A stretch of 47,336 nt of DNA. Source: Bacteriovorax sp. Its GTDB lineage: Bacteria; Bdellovibrionota; Bacteriovoracia; Bacteriovoracales; Bacteriovoracaceae. Positions 35,868 to 43,876 of the stretch are shown in pieces; the stretch's first letter is position 1, and each line of letters begins with the position of its first letter. The stretch lies in the NCBI GenBank assembly GCA_014377485.1, contig JACMPM010000001.1, positions 1-47,336 of the forward strand. Reading direction: 5' to 3'. The translations under genes were made by a program, and so were the position numbers. A model generated the notes under the pieces. That model was not told the DNA's origin. It made no database searches and saw only the letters and a program-made list of their open reading frames with translations.

Positions 35868-37262
35868 TTATCGTTGTAAGCTATTGCAGAACTGATTAGC
35901 TTGCAAATTTTTATTACTAACCTTTATTTGAATATGTTTGTCCGACTTTAAAGTCACAAAGCCTTTCATTTTAACATTTGTTTGTGTAGTGCTTACTCGA
36001 TTATTTTTAAAGAAGTGAATAGCAAACATCGCAATTTCCAGAAGGGCAAATCGAGAGCCAATGCAATTTCTTCTCCCGATACTAAAAGGAATAAATGCAT
36101 TTTTCGGAGCTTGATGAAAAAGAGCATGTCCTTCCAAAAATCTTTCCGGAATAAATTCATCTGGATTACTCCACCACCTAGGATCTCTTTGGGTAATCAG
36201 AGGAGAAACTGCAACAGTGCTCCCTTTTTTTACTCTAAAACCACCAACTGTTGCTTCTTCCGCTGCACTTCGGGCCAGGATCCAACCTGAAGGATAAAGT
36301 CTCATGGTTTCATTTATAGTGGCCATTAGATAGGTATATTGAGATAGGGCCAGAGAGTTTTCAAATTGAAAATTATTTTTTACACATTCTTCTGCGATCT
36401 TTTCCTGGATTTCAGGATTTTGTGCAAGGAGATAAAAAAACCAACTCATAGTAAGTGCTGTGGTTTCATGGCCGGCAATGAGAAAAGATAAAATTTGATC
36501 CCAGACTTCATCTCGAGTTAATTTTTTATTTCCACCTTCCGTGTCCTGAGCTTTCATCAAAAGATCAAGCATGTCATTTGCTGGAGAATCAGAGATTTTT
36601 AATCTGGAATTGTAAATTTCTTCCACTGTATTTTTCAGATAAAGAAATGATTTTCTAAATTGGCGGTGCTCTTTTAAAGGGAAATACATTGGAGGATTGA
36701 TGACATTGGACATTCTTTTAGAGATAAGCCGAATGCAAGCCGAAGAGGCTTTGAGTAATTCTTCTTTTTGATCGGGAGAAGAACTAGCGCCAAAAAAAGA
36801 AGCAAAGGCTACTTCCAAGGTGTACTCAAACATATACTTGGTCCAATTAATCTCTTCATTAATTTTTGGTGTACTGTATTTTTCTGAAATGCGGTCAATA
36901 TGAGTCAAAAGAATATCCATTCCTTCTTTTCCAAAAAGAGGACTAAGCATTCTTCTTTGTTTGCTCCAATTTTGTCCTGTCGAAGTTAGAAGTCCATTTC
37001 CCAGTAACAGTCGAAGTGGTTCGTACTGAGCGCCCTTAATAAATTGATCAGGCTTATCAACTAAAACTTCTTTATTATGTTCCGGATTAAAGAATAGATA
37101 AACGGTTTGGTGTCCAAATTTAATCCTTAAAGCGTCCCCATGATCTTTGCTCATTCTTGTATAAAAATAGACTCCTTCTTTTTTTGCATCTATGAGATGC
37201 CCTAAAAAAAAATTACCTTTTATTAATGGGGGTTCGATAATTGGAGACGTGGTCAATTTCAT
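35868..37262 (-). CDS. Cytochrome P450
   Basis: 464 residues with all P450 landmarks: the I-helix oxygen motif AGHETT at 263-268, the ExxR pair (Glu318, Arg321) and the haem loop FSIGRRNCIG with ligand Cys400. The sequence (GNGLLTSTGQNWSKQRRMLSP) resembles the CYP4/CYP102/CYP110-like bacterial group that often hydroxylates fatty acids. No N-terminal membrane anchor is present, so it is soluble. No ferredoxin or reductase lies nearby. It is divergent from a condensation-like gene, with starts only 21 bases apart and a shared -10 region. That pairing suggests a role in making or modifying a lipid or acylated metabolite. Confidence 0.92.
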   Translation of the reverse strand: MKLTTSPIIEPPLIKGNFFLGHLIDAKKEGVYFYTRMSKDHGDALRIKFGHQTVYLFFNPEHNKEVLVDKPDQFIKGAQYEPLRLLLGNGLLTSTGQNWSKQRRMLSPLFGKEGMDILLTHIDRISEKYSTPKINEEINWTKYMFEYTLEVAFASFFGASSSPDQKEELLKASSACIRLISKRMSNVINPPMYFPLKEHRQFRKSFLYLKNTVEEIYNSRLKISDSPANDMLDLLMKAQDTEGGNKKLTRDEVWDQILSFLIAGHETTALTMSWFFYLLAQNPEIQEKIAEECVKNNFQFENSLALSQYTYLMATINETMRLYPSGWILARSAAEEATVGGFRVKKGSTVAVSPLITQRDPRWWSNPDEFIPERFLEGHALFHQAPKNAFIPFSIGRRNCIGSRFALLEIAMFAIHFFKNNRVSTTQTNVKMKGFVTLKSDKHIQIKVSNKNLQANQFCNSLQR

Positions 37263-37269
37263 GGTCTAA

Positions 37270-37278
37270 TGCTATAGT
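37270..37278 (+). promoter_or_regulatory. Extended -10 promoter for the first condensation-like gene
   Basis: TGCTATAGT at 37270-37278 is an extended -10 box (TGN before TATAGT); a -35 box is not needed for this type. It lies five bases before the ATG at 37284, so a transcript starting seven bases downstream would have no leader. It shares the palindrome CTATAG with the oppositely oriented P450 promoter. Confidence 0.4.
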
Positions 37279-37298
37279 GGAGCATGTACAATCGTCAA
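37271..37298 (-). promoter_or_regulatory. Promoter of the P450 gene
   Basis: On the minus strand TTGACG (37293-37298) and TATAGC (37271-37276) are separated by 16 bases. The -35 box lies inside the first codons of the divergent condensation gene. The expected start site, near 37264, is two bases from the P450 ATG, and no Shine-Dalgarno sequence is present. Confidence 0.5.
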
Positions 37299-38552
37299 AT
37301 TTCAAAACCTATAGAACTCTCTTTTCAAGACCGATATATTTTGGCTTTTGAAAGTGAAACAATCAATTTTAACAGCAGTCTTGTTTTGGAGATTGAAGGT
37401 GATATTGATGAATCAAAAATAATTTCAGCTTTTAAGCAGTTAATTTCGGTTGAGCCCCTTACATGGATAATTCCAGATATAAGGACGGGACGATTTCACC
37501 AAAAATCTTTTGATTCAATTTTGTTTGAAAATCAAATAAATATTTTAAACGAAGTGGAACTTGAAAATTATTGGGATAAAAAATTTAAATTTCCTGAAGA
37601 CATTGCTGTTCGCATGGCCCTGGTTAAAAAAAATAATATATTCACTAAAATCGTTATCGTCTTTCATCATGCTCTTTATGATGGACACGCACAGTTTAAT
37701 TTCCTGAAAGATTTATCAGATATTTATAATGGTAAGGATTACCAACCTAGAACTCTTAATGATGTCTATAAATTCAGAAAATATTTTGTTAAAACTTCTC
37801 CAGTGTGGTTTATAAAACAGGTTGCAGAATTTATTAAAATTAATAAAAAGAAAAATAGAGTAAAGATCGCTCGCTTATTTGACTTTGAACCTGTTAACCG
37901 AAAAGTTGATATGGAGCTGGTTGAACTCGATCGTAGTGTTATGGATACTCAGGCAAGAAAGCTTGCTCTCTCAAGCAGTGCTTTTATTTCTTTAATAGGC
38001 GCCAGAGTCATGCATAAAATATTGTTGGAACGAGGCGAGAGTGAAAAACCAATTGTTATCTATATAACCAAGAGCATGCGGTTCGAATTAAAAATTATGA
38101 GAGCCTATCAGAACTTGTTGGGTTTTATCTGGATGAAAATTAATCGTGATGATATTTCGAAAGATAATTTTGCTTTAAAATTCCGTGACACTTACAAATT
38201 TAGAAGCGGGGAAGATGAAGTTAAAAAAACGCTTCTGCTTGCTGGAATTATCGTAAAACTTAAATCATTTTCAAACTTAAGGAAGATGTTAAAGTTTAAA
38301 GAAGAAAAAATTCACGACTGTACTCTACTAGTAAGCAGTGGAAGAACTCCACCTGATATGCAATTTCCAGAAGAATGGAAAATCACTAAGCTCTATGCCA
38401 AAGGTAGCATGCACAGATCCCCTGGAATCGGATTGTTAGTCACTAGTTTTAAGCAGAAAGATTTTATTTGTATTGAGTATTTAAGAGAATCCTTTAAACC
38501 TGAAACAATAAAACGATTTAAAGAACTACTGCTGCAAGAATTAGGTTTATGA
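37284..38552 (+). CDS. Stand-alone condensation-domain-like acyltransferase (first copy)
   Basis: 422 residues, cytosolic. The active-site motif HHALYDG at 128-134 fits HHxxxDG of the condensation/WS-DGAT/PapA acyltransferase superfamily, in which the second His removes a proton from the acceptor. The fold continues to the C-terminal part, with LLVSSGRTPPD and GSMHRSPGIGLLVTS. There are no adenylation, carrier or thioesterase domains, so it acts on free or CoA-bound acyl donors rather than in a peptide synthetase line. It is a clear relative of the gene at 39451. It ends overlapping the convergent acyltransferase gene by six bases. Confidence 0.78.
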   Translation: MYNRQISKPIELSFQDRYILAFESETINFNSSLVLEIEGDIDESKIISAFKQLISVEPLTWIIPDIRTGRFHQKSFDSILFENQINILNEVELENYWDKKFKFPEDIAVRMALVKKNNIFTKIVIVFHHALYDGHAQFNFLKDLSDIYNGKDYQPRTLNDVYKFRKYFVKTSPVWFIKQVAEFIKINKKKNRVKIARLFDFEPVNRKVDMELVELDRSVMDTQARKLALSSSAFISLIGARVMHKILLERGESEKPIVIYITKSMRFELKIMRAYQNLLGFIWMKINRDDISKDNFALKFRDTYKFRSGEDEVKKTLLLAGIIVKLKSFSNLRKMLKFKEEKIHDCTLLVSSGRTPPDMQFPEEWKITKLYAKGSMHRSPGIGLLVTSFKQKDFICIEYLRESFKPETIKRFKELLLQELGL

Positions 38553-39362
38553 GTAAATATTGTCCATAATTTCACCTACAGCTTCTTCTAGACTGGCCTG
38601 ATCCTTAAAGTTTTTTGGTTTTAATGGCTGATGAATTTTCATTTTAATTGGACAAGGAAATATTAGTGAAAGCGGAGTAAGAACAAATACCAGATAAGCG
38701 ATTATGATGTTTAAAAGAATTGGTGTATGCAATAATTTAAGAAGATAAAAACTCACAAGCGCAGAAAGAATTTGTCCTATTGAAATAGAAGTCCACTTAA
38801 GACCAAGCATCCATGGCAATATTAAAATTTTTGAAACCCATTCACCGCTCAGAAGCACTGGGTTCACAAAGTGCGATCCACTAAAAGATATAGGAATGAC
38901 TGGTACATTATGTTCAAAGGCTATTTTGGCCCAGCCATGACTCCATCTAAAGTGATTATCACGATAGTTCCAGATTGATCGCAAGGCTTGACGATTTCCT
39001 CCAGGAAAAATCATTAATGAGTGGCCATTTTTAAAGACTTCATCGGCCACTTCATAAGTCGCAGGTACAGCACCAATCCATTCGAAATAATGCTTTATAC
39101 CTGGCAATTTAAAAATACTTGGGTGGGTAAATCCATAGACAATTGAATTTGGACCTAACTTCTCTTGAAGTATGAATAGTGAAGAATGGCTTTCTAAGAG
39201 GGCTCCAATATTATGATTGGAAACAAAAAGTAGGGGACCAATTGAGGGAACATTTTCAAGTCCTTCGGTTTTTAATTGAAATATACGGCGTATTATCGGC
39301 CACAGGGCAAACTTAAGAACCTTTATTAAGGCACTGCTACGCTTTTCAAGTACGTTAGTCAT
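38547..39362 (-). CDS. DGAT2/PlsC-like membrane acyltransferase
   Basis: 271 residues. VSNHNIGALLESHS at about 48-61 and MIFPGGNRQALRS (117-129) place it with the lysophospholipid/DGAT2-like acyltransferases. The standard NHX4D box is modified: His50 is present, but Leu stands at the Asp position and Glu57 follows seven residues after the His, as in the NH-GG-type subfamily. Two hydrophobic stretches at about 170-235 suggest membrane association. It would acylate a glycerolipid or alcohol. The start is ATG 39362; no Shine-Dalgarno sequence is seen, and TATACT lies seven bases before it (39370-39375). It converges on the first condensation-like gene. Confidence 0.8.
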   Translation of the reverse strand: MTNVLEKRSSALIKVLKFALWPIIRRIFQLKTEGLENVPSIGPLLFVSNHNIGALLESHSSLFILQEKLGPNSIVYGFTHPSIFKLPGIKHYFEWIGAVPATYEVADEVFKNGHSLMIFPGGNRQALRSIWNYRDNHFRWSHGWAKIAFEHNVPVIPISFSGSHFVNPVLLSGEWVSKILILPWMLGLKWTSISIGQILSALVSFYLLKLLHTPILLNIIIAYLVFVLTPLSLIFPCPIKMKIHQPLKPKNFKDQASLEEAVGEIMDNIYS

Positions 39363-39450
39363 AGTCTTAAGTATATATGAGGCAGGGCCATTTCTGTAGA
39401 AATATTACATACTAAACTCTGAAGATTTGGTTCTATGTTAGCATTTTTAC

Positions 39451-40767
39451 ATGTTAATTTTTAGTAGAAAAAAACGTTCAATTCCTTTGAATTCTCTTGA
39501 GAAATTCATGCTTGCGCATGAATCGGAATACGTTTCATACAATAGTCAGATTATTGTAGAGTTCAAGGGCGATGTACGCCAAGAAGATATGAGAGCTGCA
39601 ATTGATAAGGCCATTAGAGAGATACCGCTGCTTAGGTCTCACATAGAAGAAACAGCATTCAATTTTAAACGATTTTATAAAACGGAAGCTGATTTTAATT
39701 CAAAGCAAGTTGTTGAACTTCGCGATGAAGTACTAGATCAAGATACAATAGATCAATTTTGCCAGAAAAAATTTGATCTATCGAAGTCACCAGCGTTTAA
39801 ATTCTTAATTGGGAAGACATCTGCAAAAAAAAACATTTTGTTATTCAATGTTCATCATACTCTTTGCGATGCTGCCGGACAGTTTCATTTATTGGAAGAA
39901 GTATTTAGAGCAATGAATGGAATGGAAATTCGTGAAGGAGCAAAAACTGATAAAGTTTTTCGCTACCGTACTTTATGGAAGCACATGGGGTGGAAATGGT
40001 TCTTCGGGCATATTTATTCTCAGCTTCGTCCTTTAAGTAAACAACGCCAATACCAAATGGCGACCTTAATTGATCATCACAACAAACCGCAACGATTTGT
40101 GACTTCAACAACAATGCAATTATCATTTTCTGAACAGGATAAAATAAGGGTGACATGCAAGAAGTTTGATATTTCAATCACAGAGTATTTAACCTATTGC
40201 TGTTTCAAAGCCCTGGATACCAGTTTAAAGAAACGAGGAGATCATAAAACTCCTATCATGGTTTATCTTCCAAAAACATTACGACCTCTTTTAAAGATTC
40301 GTTATTCTCTACAAAATATATTAACAACAGTATGGATAGTAGGAAAAAGGGATGAAATTCACGAATTAAAATTTCTTGGTAAAGTAAAACACATCATTAA
40401 TTCACACAAGATGGATAAAGCAGCTAAATTTATTTTTGGAACACTTTGGGCGTCTTCTGTATTAAAACCAAAAATGTTGAAAAATATTTATCAGAAATTT
40501 GACCGAGATCCAAAATCAATTTCAAGTTCATTGCTTATCAGTGCAGGGAGAGTTCCTAGGTCTTATACTTTCCCAGAAGGCTGGAGTGATATCAGTGTAT
40601 GGGCCAGAGGAACAATGCTTAAATCACCTGGAGTGGGAGTCATTTTTACGGGAGTAGCTGGAGCTGAGACACTGACAATTGAGTATCTAAAAGATCTTAC
40701 TGAAAAAGATACGATTGAAAATTTCAAAACGAATTTATTAGATGAACTCTTAAGAGTCACTCGTTGA
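39451..40767 (+). CDS. Stand-alone condensation-domain-like acyltransferase (second copy)
   Basis: 438 residues. HHTLCDA at 135-141 corresponds to HHxxxDG, with the final Gly changed to Ala. Its N-terminal phrase LNSLEKFMLAHESEYVSYNS lines up with LSFQDRYILAFESETINFNS of the gene at 37284, and the C-terminal ARGTMLKSPGVGVIFT with AKGSMHRSPGIGLLVT, so the two are ancient duplicates. It is also without carrier or adenylation domains. It probably forms an ester or amide bond on a small acceptor. No Shine-Dalgarno sequence is present; TATGTT lies 11 bases before the ATG. It converges on the SIS gene eight bases away. Confidence 0.78.
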   Translation: MLIFSRKKRSIPLNSLEKFMLAHESEYVSYNSQIIVEFKGDVRQEDMRAAIDKAIREIPLLRSHIEETAFNFKRFYKTEADFNSKQVVELRDEVLDQDTIDQFCQKKFDLSKSPAFKFLIGKTSAKKNILLFNVHHTLCDAAGQFHLLEEVFRAMNGMEIREGAKTDKVFRYRTLWKHMGWKWFFGHIYSQLRPLSKQRQYQMATLIDHHNKPQRFVTSTTMQLSFSEQDKIRVTCKKFDISITEYLTYCCFKALDTSLKKRGDHKTPIMVYLPKTLRPLLKIRYSLQNILTTVWIVGKRDEIHELKFLGKVKHIINSHKMDKAAKFIFGTLWASSVLKPKMLKNIYQKFDRDPKSISSSLLISAGRVPRSYTFPEGWSDISVWARGTMLKSPGVGVIFTGVAGAETLTIEYLKDLTEKDTIENFKTNLLDELLRVTR

Positions 40768-40775
40768 TTCTTATC

Positions 40776-41798
40776 TCAGTTTGTCTTTGTAACTTTTGAC
40801 AGATGCTTCTGTAGATCAGGATTTAATCCTAAACTTCTAGAAAGCTCTTCTGCCATAAGATAAAACGATTGAACAGCAGTGATTATATCTAACTCTTCTG
40901 CGTGAGTTGTCTGAATTTCAAGTTGCTTGTCTTTTACAAAAGGAGGTGCCGCTAAAATAACATTTGCTCCACGAGCTTTCATGTCGGCAGCCAGGTCAAG
41001 CATGCTGAGTAGGGCGGGACCACGATTGGCAAAAATCAGAAGTGGGTAGCCTTCTTCAATTAAAGCTTGAGGGCCGTGTTTAATTTCAGCCGCACTAAAC
41101 GCTTCCGCTTGAATAGAACATGTTTCTTTTAATTTTAAAGCAGCTTCGAGTGCTAAGGCCAATCCATAACCGCGGCCAACTATCATTATTCTTTTTGCTT
41201 CTTTCAAAGTGTTAATTGGCGAAGTCCAGTCGAGATTTTGTGCCTTCAGTAAATCGTCGGGTAAGTGATGTAGACCTCGAGTGAGTTCTAAATCATTTTT
41301 CCATGCTGCAATTAAACCAGCACTGGCAGTAAGTGAAGCGATAAAGCTTTTAGTTGCAGCGACAGCTTTTTCTGGCCCAGCATGTAGGGGAATGGTCCAC
41401 TCAGCAGCTTTTGCCAATGGTGAATGAATATCATTAACTAATGCGAATGTCGGTGCATTACGTGATCTCATATATTCAATAGGCTTGATGACATCGGGAC
41501 TTTGTCCTGATTGTGAAATTGCCACTCCCACTGATTTACTTACATCAAGCTCACTTTGATAAAGTGTAAGAGCTGACATAGATAATGATGTTGTGAGTTT
41601 TCCCATCTTAGCAGTTATAAGATAATTTAAATATTGAGCAGCATGATCAGAACTGCCACGAGCAATACTTACGACAGAGTATGGATTTTTTTGATTTAAA
41701 TATTGAGCTACTTCATCCAGGAGCTGCTGATTTTCACTGAATTGTTCTTCTACAACACGAGGAGCTTCAAGTGCCTCTGTTTTCATCAGTGTTGTCAT
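40776..41798 (-). CDS. nagB-II: SIS-domain glucosamine-6-phosphate deaminase, NagB-II type
   Basis: 340 residues with two sugar-isomerase (SIS) domains, like the isomerase half of GlmS without the glutaminase half. Domain one has SIARGSSDHAAQY, ISQSGQSPDVI and AVAATKSFIASLTAS; domain two has VGRGYGLALALEAALKLKE and AEAFSAAEIKHGP, the AgaS/NagB-II hallmarks. It would convert glucosamine-6-phosphate into fructose-6-phosphate plus ammonia. It overlaps nagA by four bases and is the last gene of the nagK-nagA-nagB-II operon, the order known from alternative GlcNAc pathways such as that of Shewanella. A GlmS-like reverse reaction is less likely without a glutaminase domain. Confidence 0.85.
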   Translation of the reverse strand: MTTLMKTEALEAPRVVEEQFSENQQLLDEVAQYLNQKNPYSVVSIARGSSDHAAQYLNYLITAKMGKLTTSLSMSALTLYQSELDVSKSVGVAISQSGQSPDVIKPIEYMRSRNAPTFALVNDIHSPLAKAAEWTIPLHAGPEKAVAATKSFIASLTASAGLIAAWKNDLELTRGLHHLPDDLLKAQNLDWTSPINTLKEAKRIMIVGRGYGLALALEAALKLKETCSIQAEAFSAAEIKHGPQALIEEGYPLLIFANRGPALLSMLDLAADMKARGANVILAAPPFVKDKQLEIQTTHAEELDIITAVQSFYLMAEELSRSLGLNPDLQKHLSKVTKTN

Positions 41799-42886
41799 AT
41801 CTTTTCCCCTTCAATGTAAATTTCTTTTAACGTGAGATCATCATTCATTACCAGTAGATCAGAATAATTTTGTTCTTTGATTATTCCCCGATCAGTTGCG
41901 CCAATTAATTCTGCAGGTATTTGCGAGAGTCTCTTGCTTGCTTCAGCAATACTAAGTCCTATACTTACTAAATTGCGAAGGGCTTGATCCATAGTAAGAG
42001 CACTACCTGCAAGTGTTCCATCTTTGAGGCGCACACCACCCAAACATTTGTGAACTGTTTGAGTTCCCAATTTATAATCACCATCTGGCATCCCTGTGGC
42101 CGAAGTTGCATCCGTCACAAAATAAAGATTAGGGATTGACCTAAGCGCAGCTTTGATAGCTCCTGGGTGTACATGCAAAAGATCAGGAATAAGTTCTGCA
42201 TGATTGGCGTGAGCCAAAGCTGCGCCAACCATTCCTGGTTCGCGATGATGAAATGAAGACATGGCATTAAAGAGATGAGTAAAACTTTTTGCACCAAGAT
42301 TTATGGCCTTTACTCCATCTTCATAACTTCCATTCGTATGCCCTATTTGAACCATGATATTCATGGCAATCAGGTTGCTTATGATTTCCAAATTCTTAAA
42401 AACTTCAGGAGCTAAAGTGAGCGTTTTAATAGGAACAATTTCATTTAATTTTTCTATTTCATATATTGTGGCAGCTCTTGCAAAATCCGGTTGAGCGCCA
42501 AGTTTTTGTGAGCTAATAAACGGACCTTCCAAGTGTACACCCAGGAGGCGAGCTTCTTTTTTACCTCGACTAACAAAATTATTTTTCATGGCCAGAAATG
42601 ATTTTTCCAGGTCTTCAAAAGGAGCGGTCATAGTAGTTGCTAAAAAACTAGTCGTCCCAAAACGGGCATGGGTACGAGCAATTGTTTCAGCTGCATTTCC
42701 GCTTTCCATGATATCAGCTCCACCGCCGCCATGAACATGGAGATCAATAAAACCAGGAATAATTTTGGGAAGCTTAAAATTGCCCGGCCCTATTTTTTTA
42801 ATTGAATGAATTTTATCGCTAAATTCAATCTCGGCTTCGATGAAAGAATCATTAATTAATATATTTCCATGAAGTTTATTTTTCAT
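41795..42886 (-). CDS. nagA: N-acetylglucosamine-6-phosphate deacetylase
   Basis: 363 residues of the amidohydrolase fold. Recognisable parts are PGFIDLHVHGGGGADIM (44-60), the metal-binding Glu in LEGPF, HTNGSYEDGVKAINLGAKSFTHLFNAMSS with both metal His, and the catalytic Asp in VTDATSATGMPDG. NagA removes acetate from GlcNAc-6-phosphate to give GlcN-6-phosphate in the cytosol. Both ends overlap their neighbours by four bases, so the three genes are translated together. Confidence 0.95.
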   Translation of the reverse strand: MKNKLHGNILINDSFIEAEIEFSDKIHSIKKIGPGNFKLPKIIPGFIDLHVHGGGGADIMESGNAAETIARTHARFGTTSFLATTMTAPFEDLEKSFLAMKNNFVSRGKKEARLLGVHLEGPFISSQKLGAQPDFARAATIYEIEKLNEIVPIKTLTLAPEVFKNLEIISNLIAMNIMVQIGHTNGSYEDGVKAINLGAKSFTHLFNAMSSFHHREPGMVGAALAHANHAELIPDLLHVHPGAIKAALRSIPNLYFVTDATSATGMPDGDYKLGTQTVHKCLGGVRLKDGTLAGSALTMDQALRNLVSIGLSIAEASKRLSQIPAELIGATDRGIIKEQNYSDLLVMNDDLTLKEIYIEGEKI

Positions 42887-43773
42887 TTTATTTTTTGAGT
42901 TGTCGAGGTTGTAGTTATTAACTGTAGTGCTCCAAGCGTAGAATCTCCCTTGGCTTTTTGATTTCTTTTTTTGATATCTTCAGGCAAATAGGGAATAAGA
43001 GCTTCTCCCAGACGACCACATATGGACATTGGAAGTTCTGATTTTGGATCGAGGGTTTTAATCATCTGTGCGATTTCAAGGCCTGCTTTTTTTAAGAGTT
43101 CAAGTGCTTCATTATCAGTATCAGCACTTTGAAAAACAAGAGGAGCTAATTTGGCAAAAGCGTTTTGATGAGCATTTCCAAGCCACGCTAAAAAAGCGTT
43201 AGGAGTTTTACCGCAAAAGTTTTGGACGGCAAGACTCAAGGGAGAATGAGGTCTTCTTCCATCGATTGCTTTTTGAGTAAGAGCACAGGCCTTTAAGCCC
43301 AACCACGCTCCACTTGCTTCATCTCCTGAAGGAAACCCCCAGCCAGAAACATTTTCACGTTCGCCGGAATGTTTTAAAACCATTCCAACACTTCCAGTTC
43401 CAACAGCAACAATAACTCCAGGGGCTCCAAGATGAGCACCAAGTAAAGTTGTAAATCCATCTGTATCGATAATGATTTTTTTAAAACCAGGATTTCGAAA
43501 ATAGAATTCATTTTTCCAGATAATATTGTTTGCACCAGAAAGCCCTAAACCAATAGCACACTCTGAAAGCATTGGAGCAGGTATTTTTCCATTGGCAAAA
43601 GCGAGTGCAATGGTATCGAGTATAGAACGCCAGGCTTTTTCTATTCCTTGCCCGAGTGCTGATGGTGCACCATCCGCACTCGCAAGCGGCAACATATCTG
43701 GACCGGCCACAATTACGCGTGTTCCACTACCACCACCGTCAACGCCAATGAAATATTTAAAAGTTGAATCCAT
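42883..43773 (-). CDS. nagK: N-acetylglucosamine kinase, BadF/BadG family (NagK-like)
   Basis: 296 residues. The ASKHA fold is shown by the first phosphate motif FIGVDGGGSGTRVIV at the N-terminus, VAVGTGSVGMVL as the second phosphate loop, and GDEASGAWLGLKA, typical of GlcNAc kinases of the BadF/BadG/BcrA/D group. It phosphorylates GlcNAc, fed from NagZ or from degraded host or own cell wall, for NagA. It is first in its operon. No Shine-Dalgarno sequence lies before the ATG; its promoter's -10 box is only six bases away, implying a leaderless message. A start further in is impossible without losing the phosphate loop. Confidence 0.88.
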   Translation of the reverse strand: MDSTFKYFIGVDGGGSGTRVIVAGPDMLPLASADGAPSALGQGIEKAWRSILDTIALAFANGKIPAPMLSECAIGLGLSGANNIIWKNEFYFRNPGFKKIIIDTDGFTTLLGAHLGAPGVIVAVGTGSVGMVLKHSGERENVSGWGFPSGDEASGAWLGLKACALTQKAIDGRRPHSPLSLAVQNFCGKTPNAFLAWLGNAHQNAFAKLAPLVFQSADTDNEALELLKKAGLEIAQMIKTLDPKSELPMSICGRLGEALIPYLPEDIKKRNQKAKGDSTLGALQLITTTSTTQKIK

Positions 43774-43779
43774 GACTAA

Positions 43780-43808
43780 ATTTTAGGGGCTAGCTGTGTT
43801 CTCGTCAA
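43780..43808 (-). promoter_or_regulatory. Promoter of the nagK-nagA-nagB-II operon
   Basis: On the minus strand TTGACG (43803-43808) and TAAAAT (43780-43785) have a 17-base spacer, close to consensus. The start site expected 6-8 bases beyond the -10 falls at 43774-43772, exactly on the nagK ATG (43773). Confidence 0.6.
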
Positions 43809-43835
43809 TGAAAGGAAACTTGAGTGATTTTGTAT

Positions 43836-43867
43836 TAAAACAGGCGGACCTATAGATTCAGGTCCGC
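43836..43867 (-). terminator. Terminator after the cysteine-rich exported protein gene
   Basis: Arms GCGGACCT (43844-43851) and AGGTCCGC (43860-43867) pair perfectly over eight GC-rich bases with an eight-base loop. On the minus strand a short T run (TTTT, 43840-43837) follows the stem. It lies just past the stop of the gene ending at 43877 and shields the nagK operon from read-through. Confidence 0.75.
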
Positions 43868-43876
43868 TCTAGAAAA

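Noticed and set aside
37284-40767. Non-ribosomal peptide synthetase
   Set aside because: Only condensation-like folds occur; no adenylation, carrier or thioesterase domains are encoded.
40776-41798. GlmS (glucosamine-6-phosphate synthase)
   Set aside because: The N-terminal glutaminase domain is absent and the gene sits in a catabolic nag operon, so NagB-II fits better.
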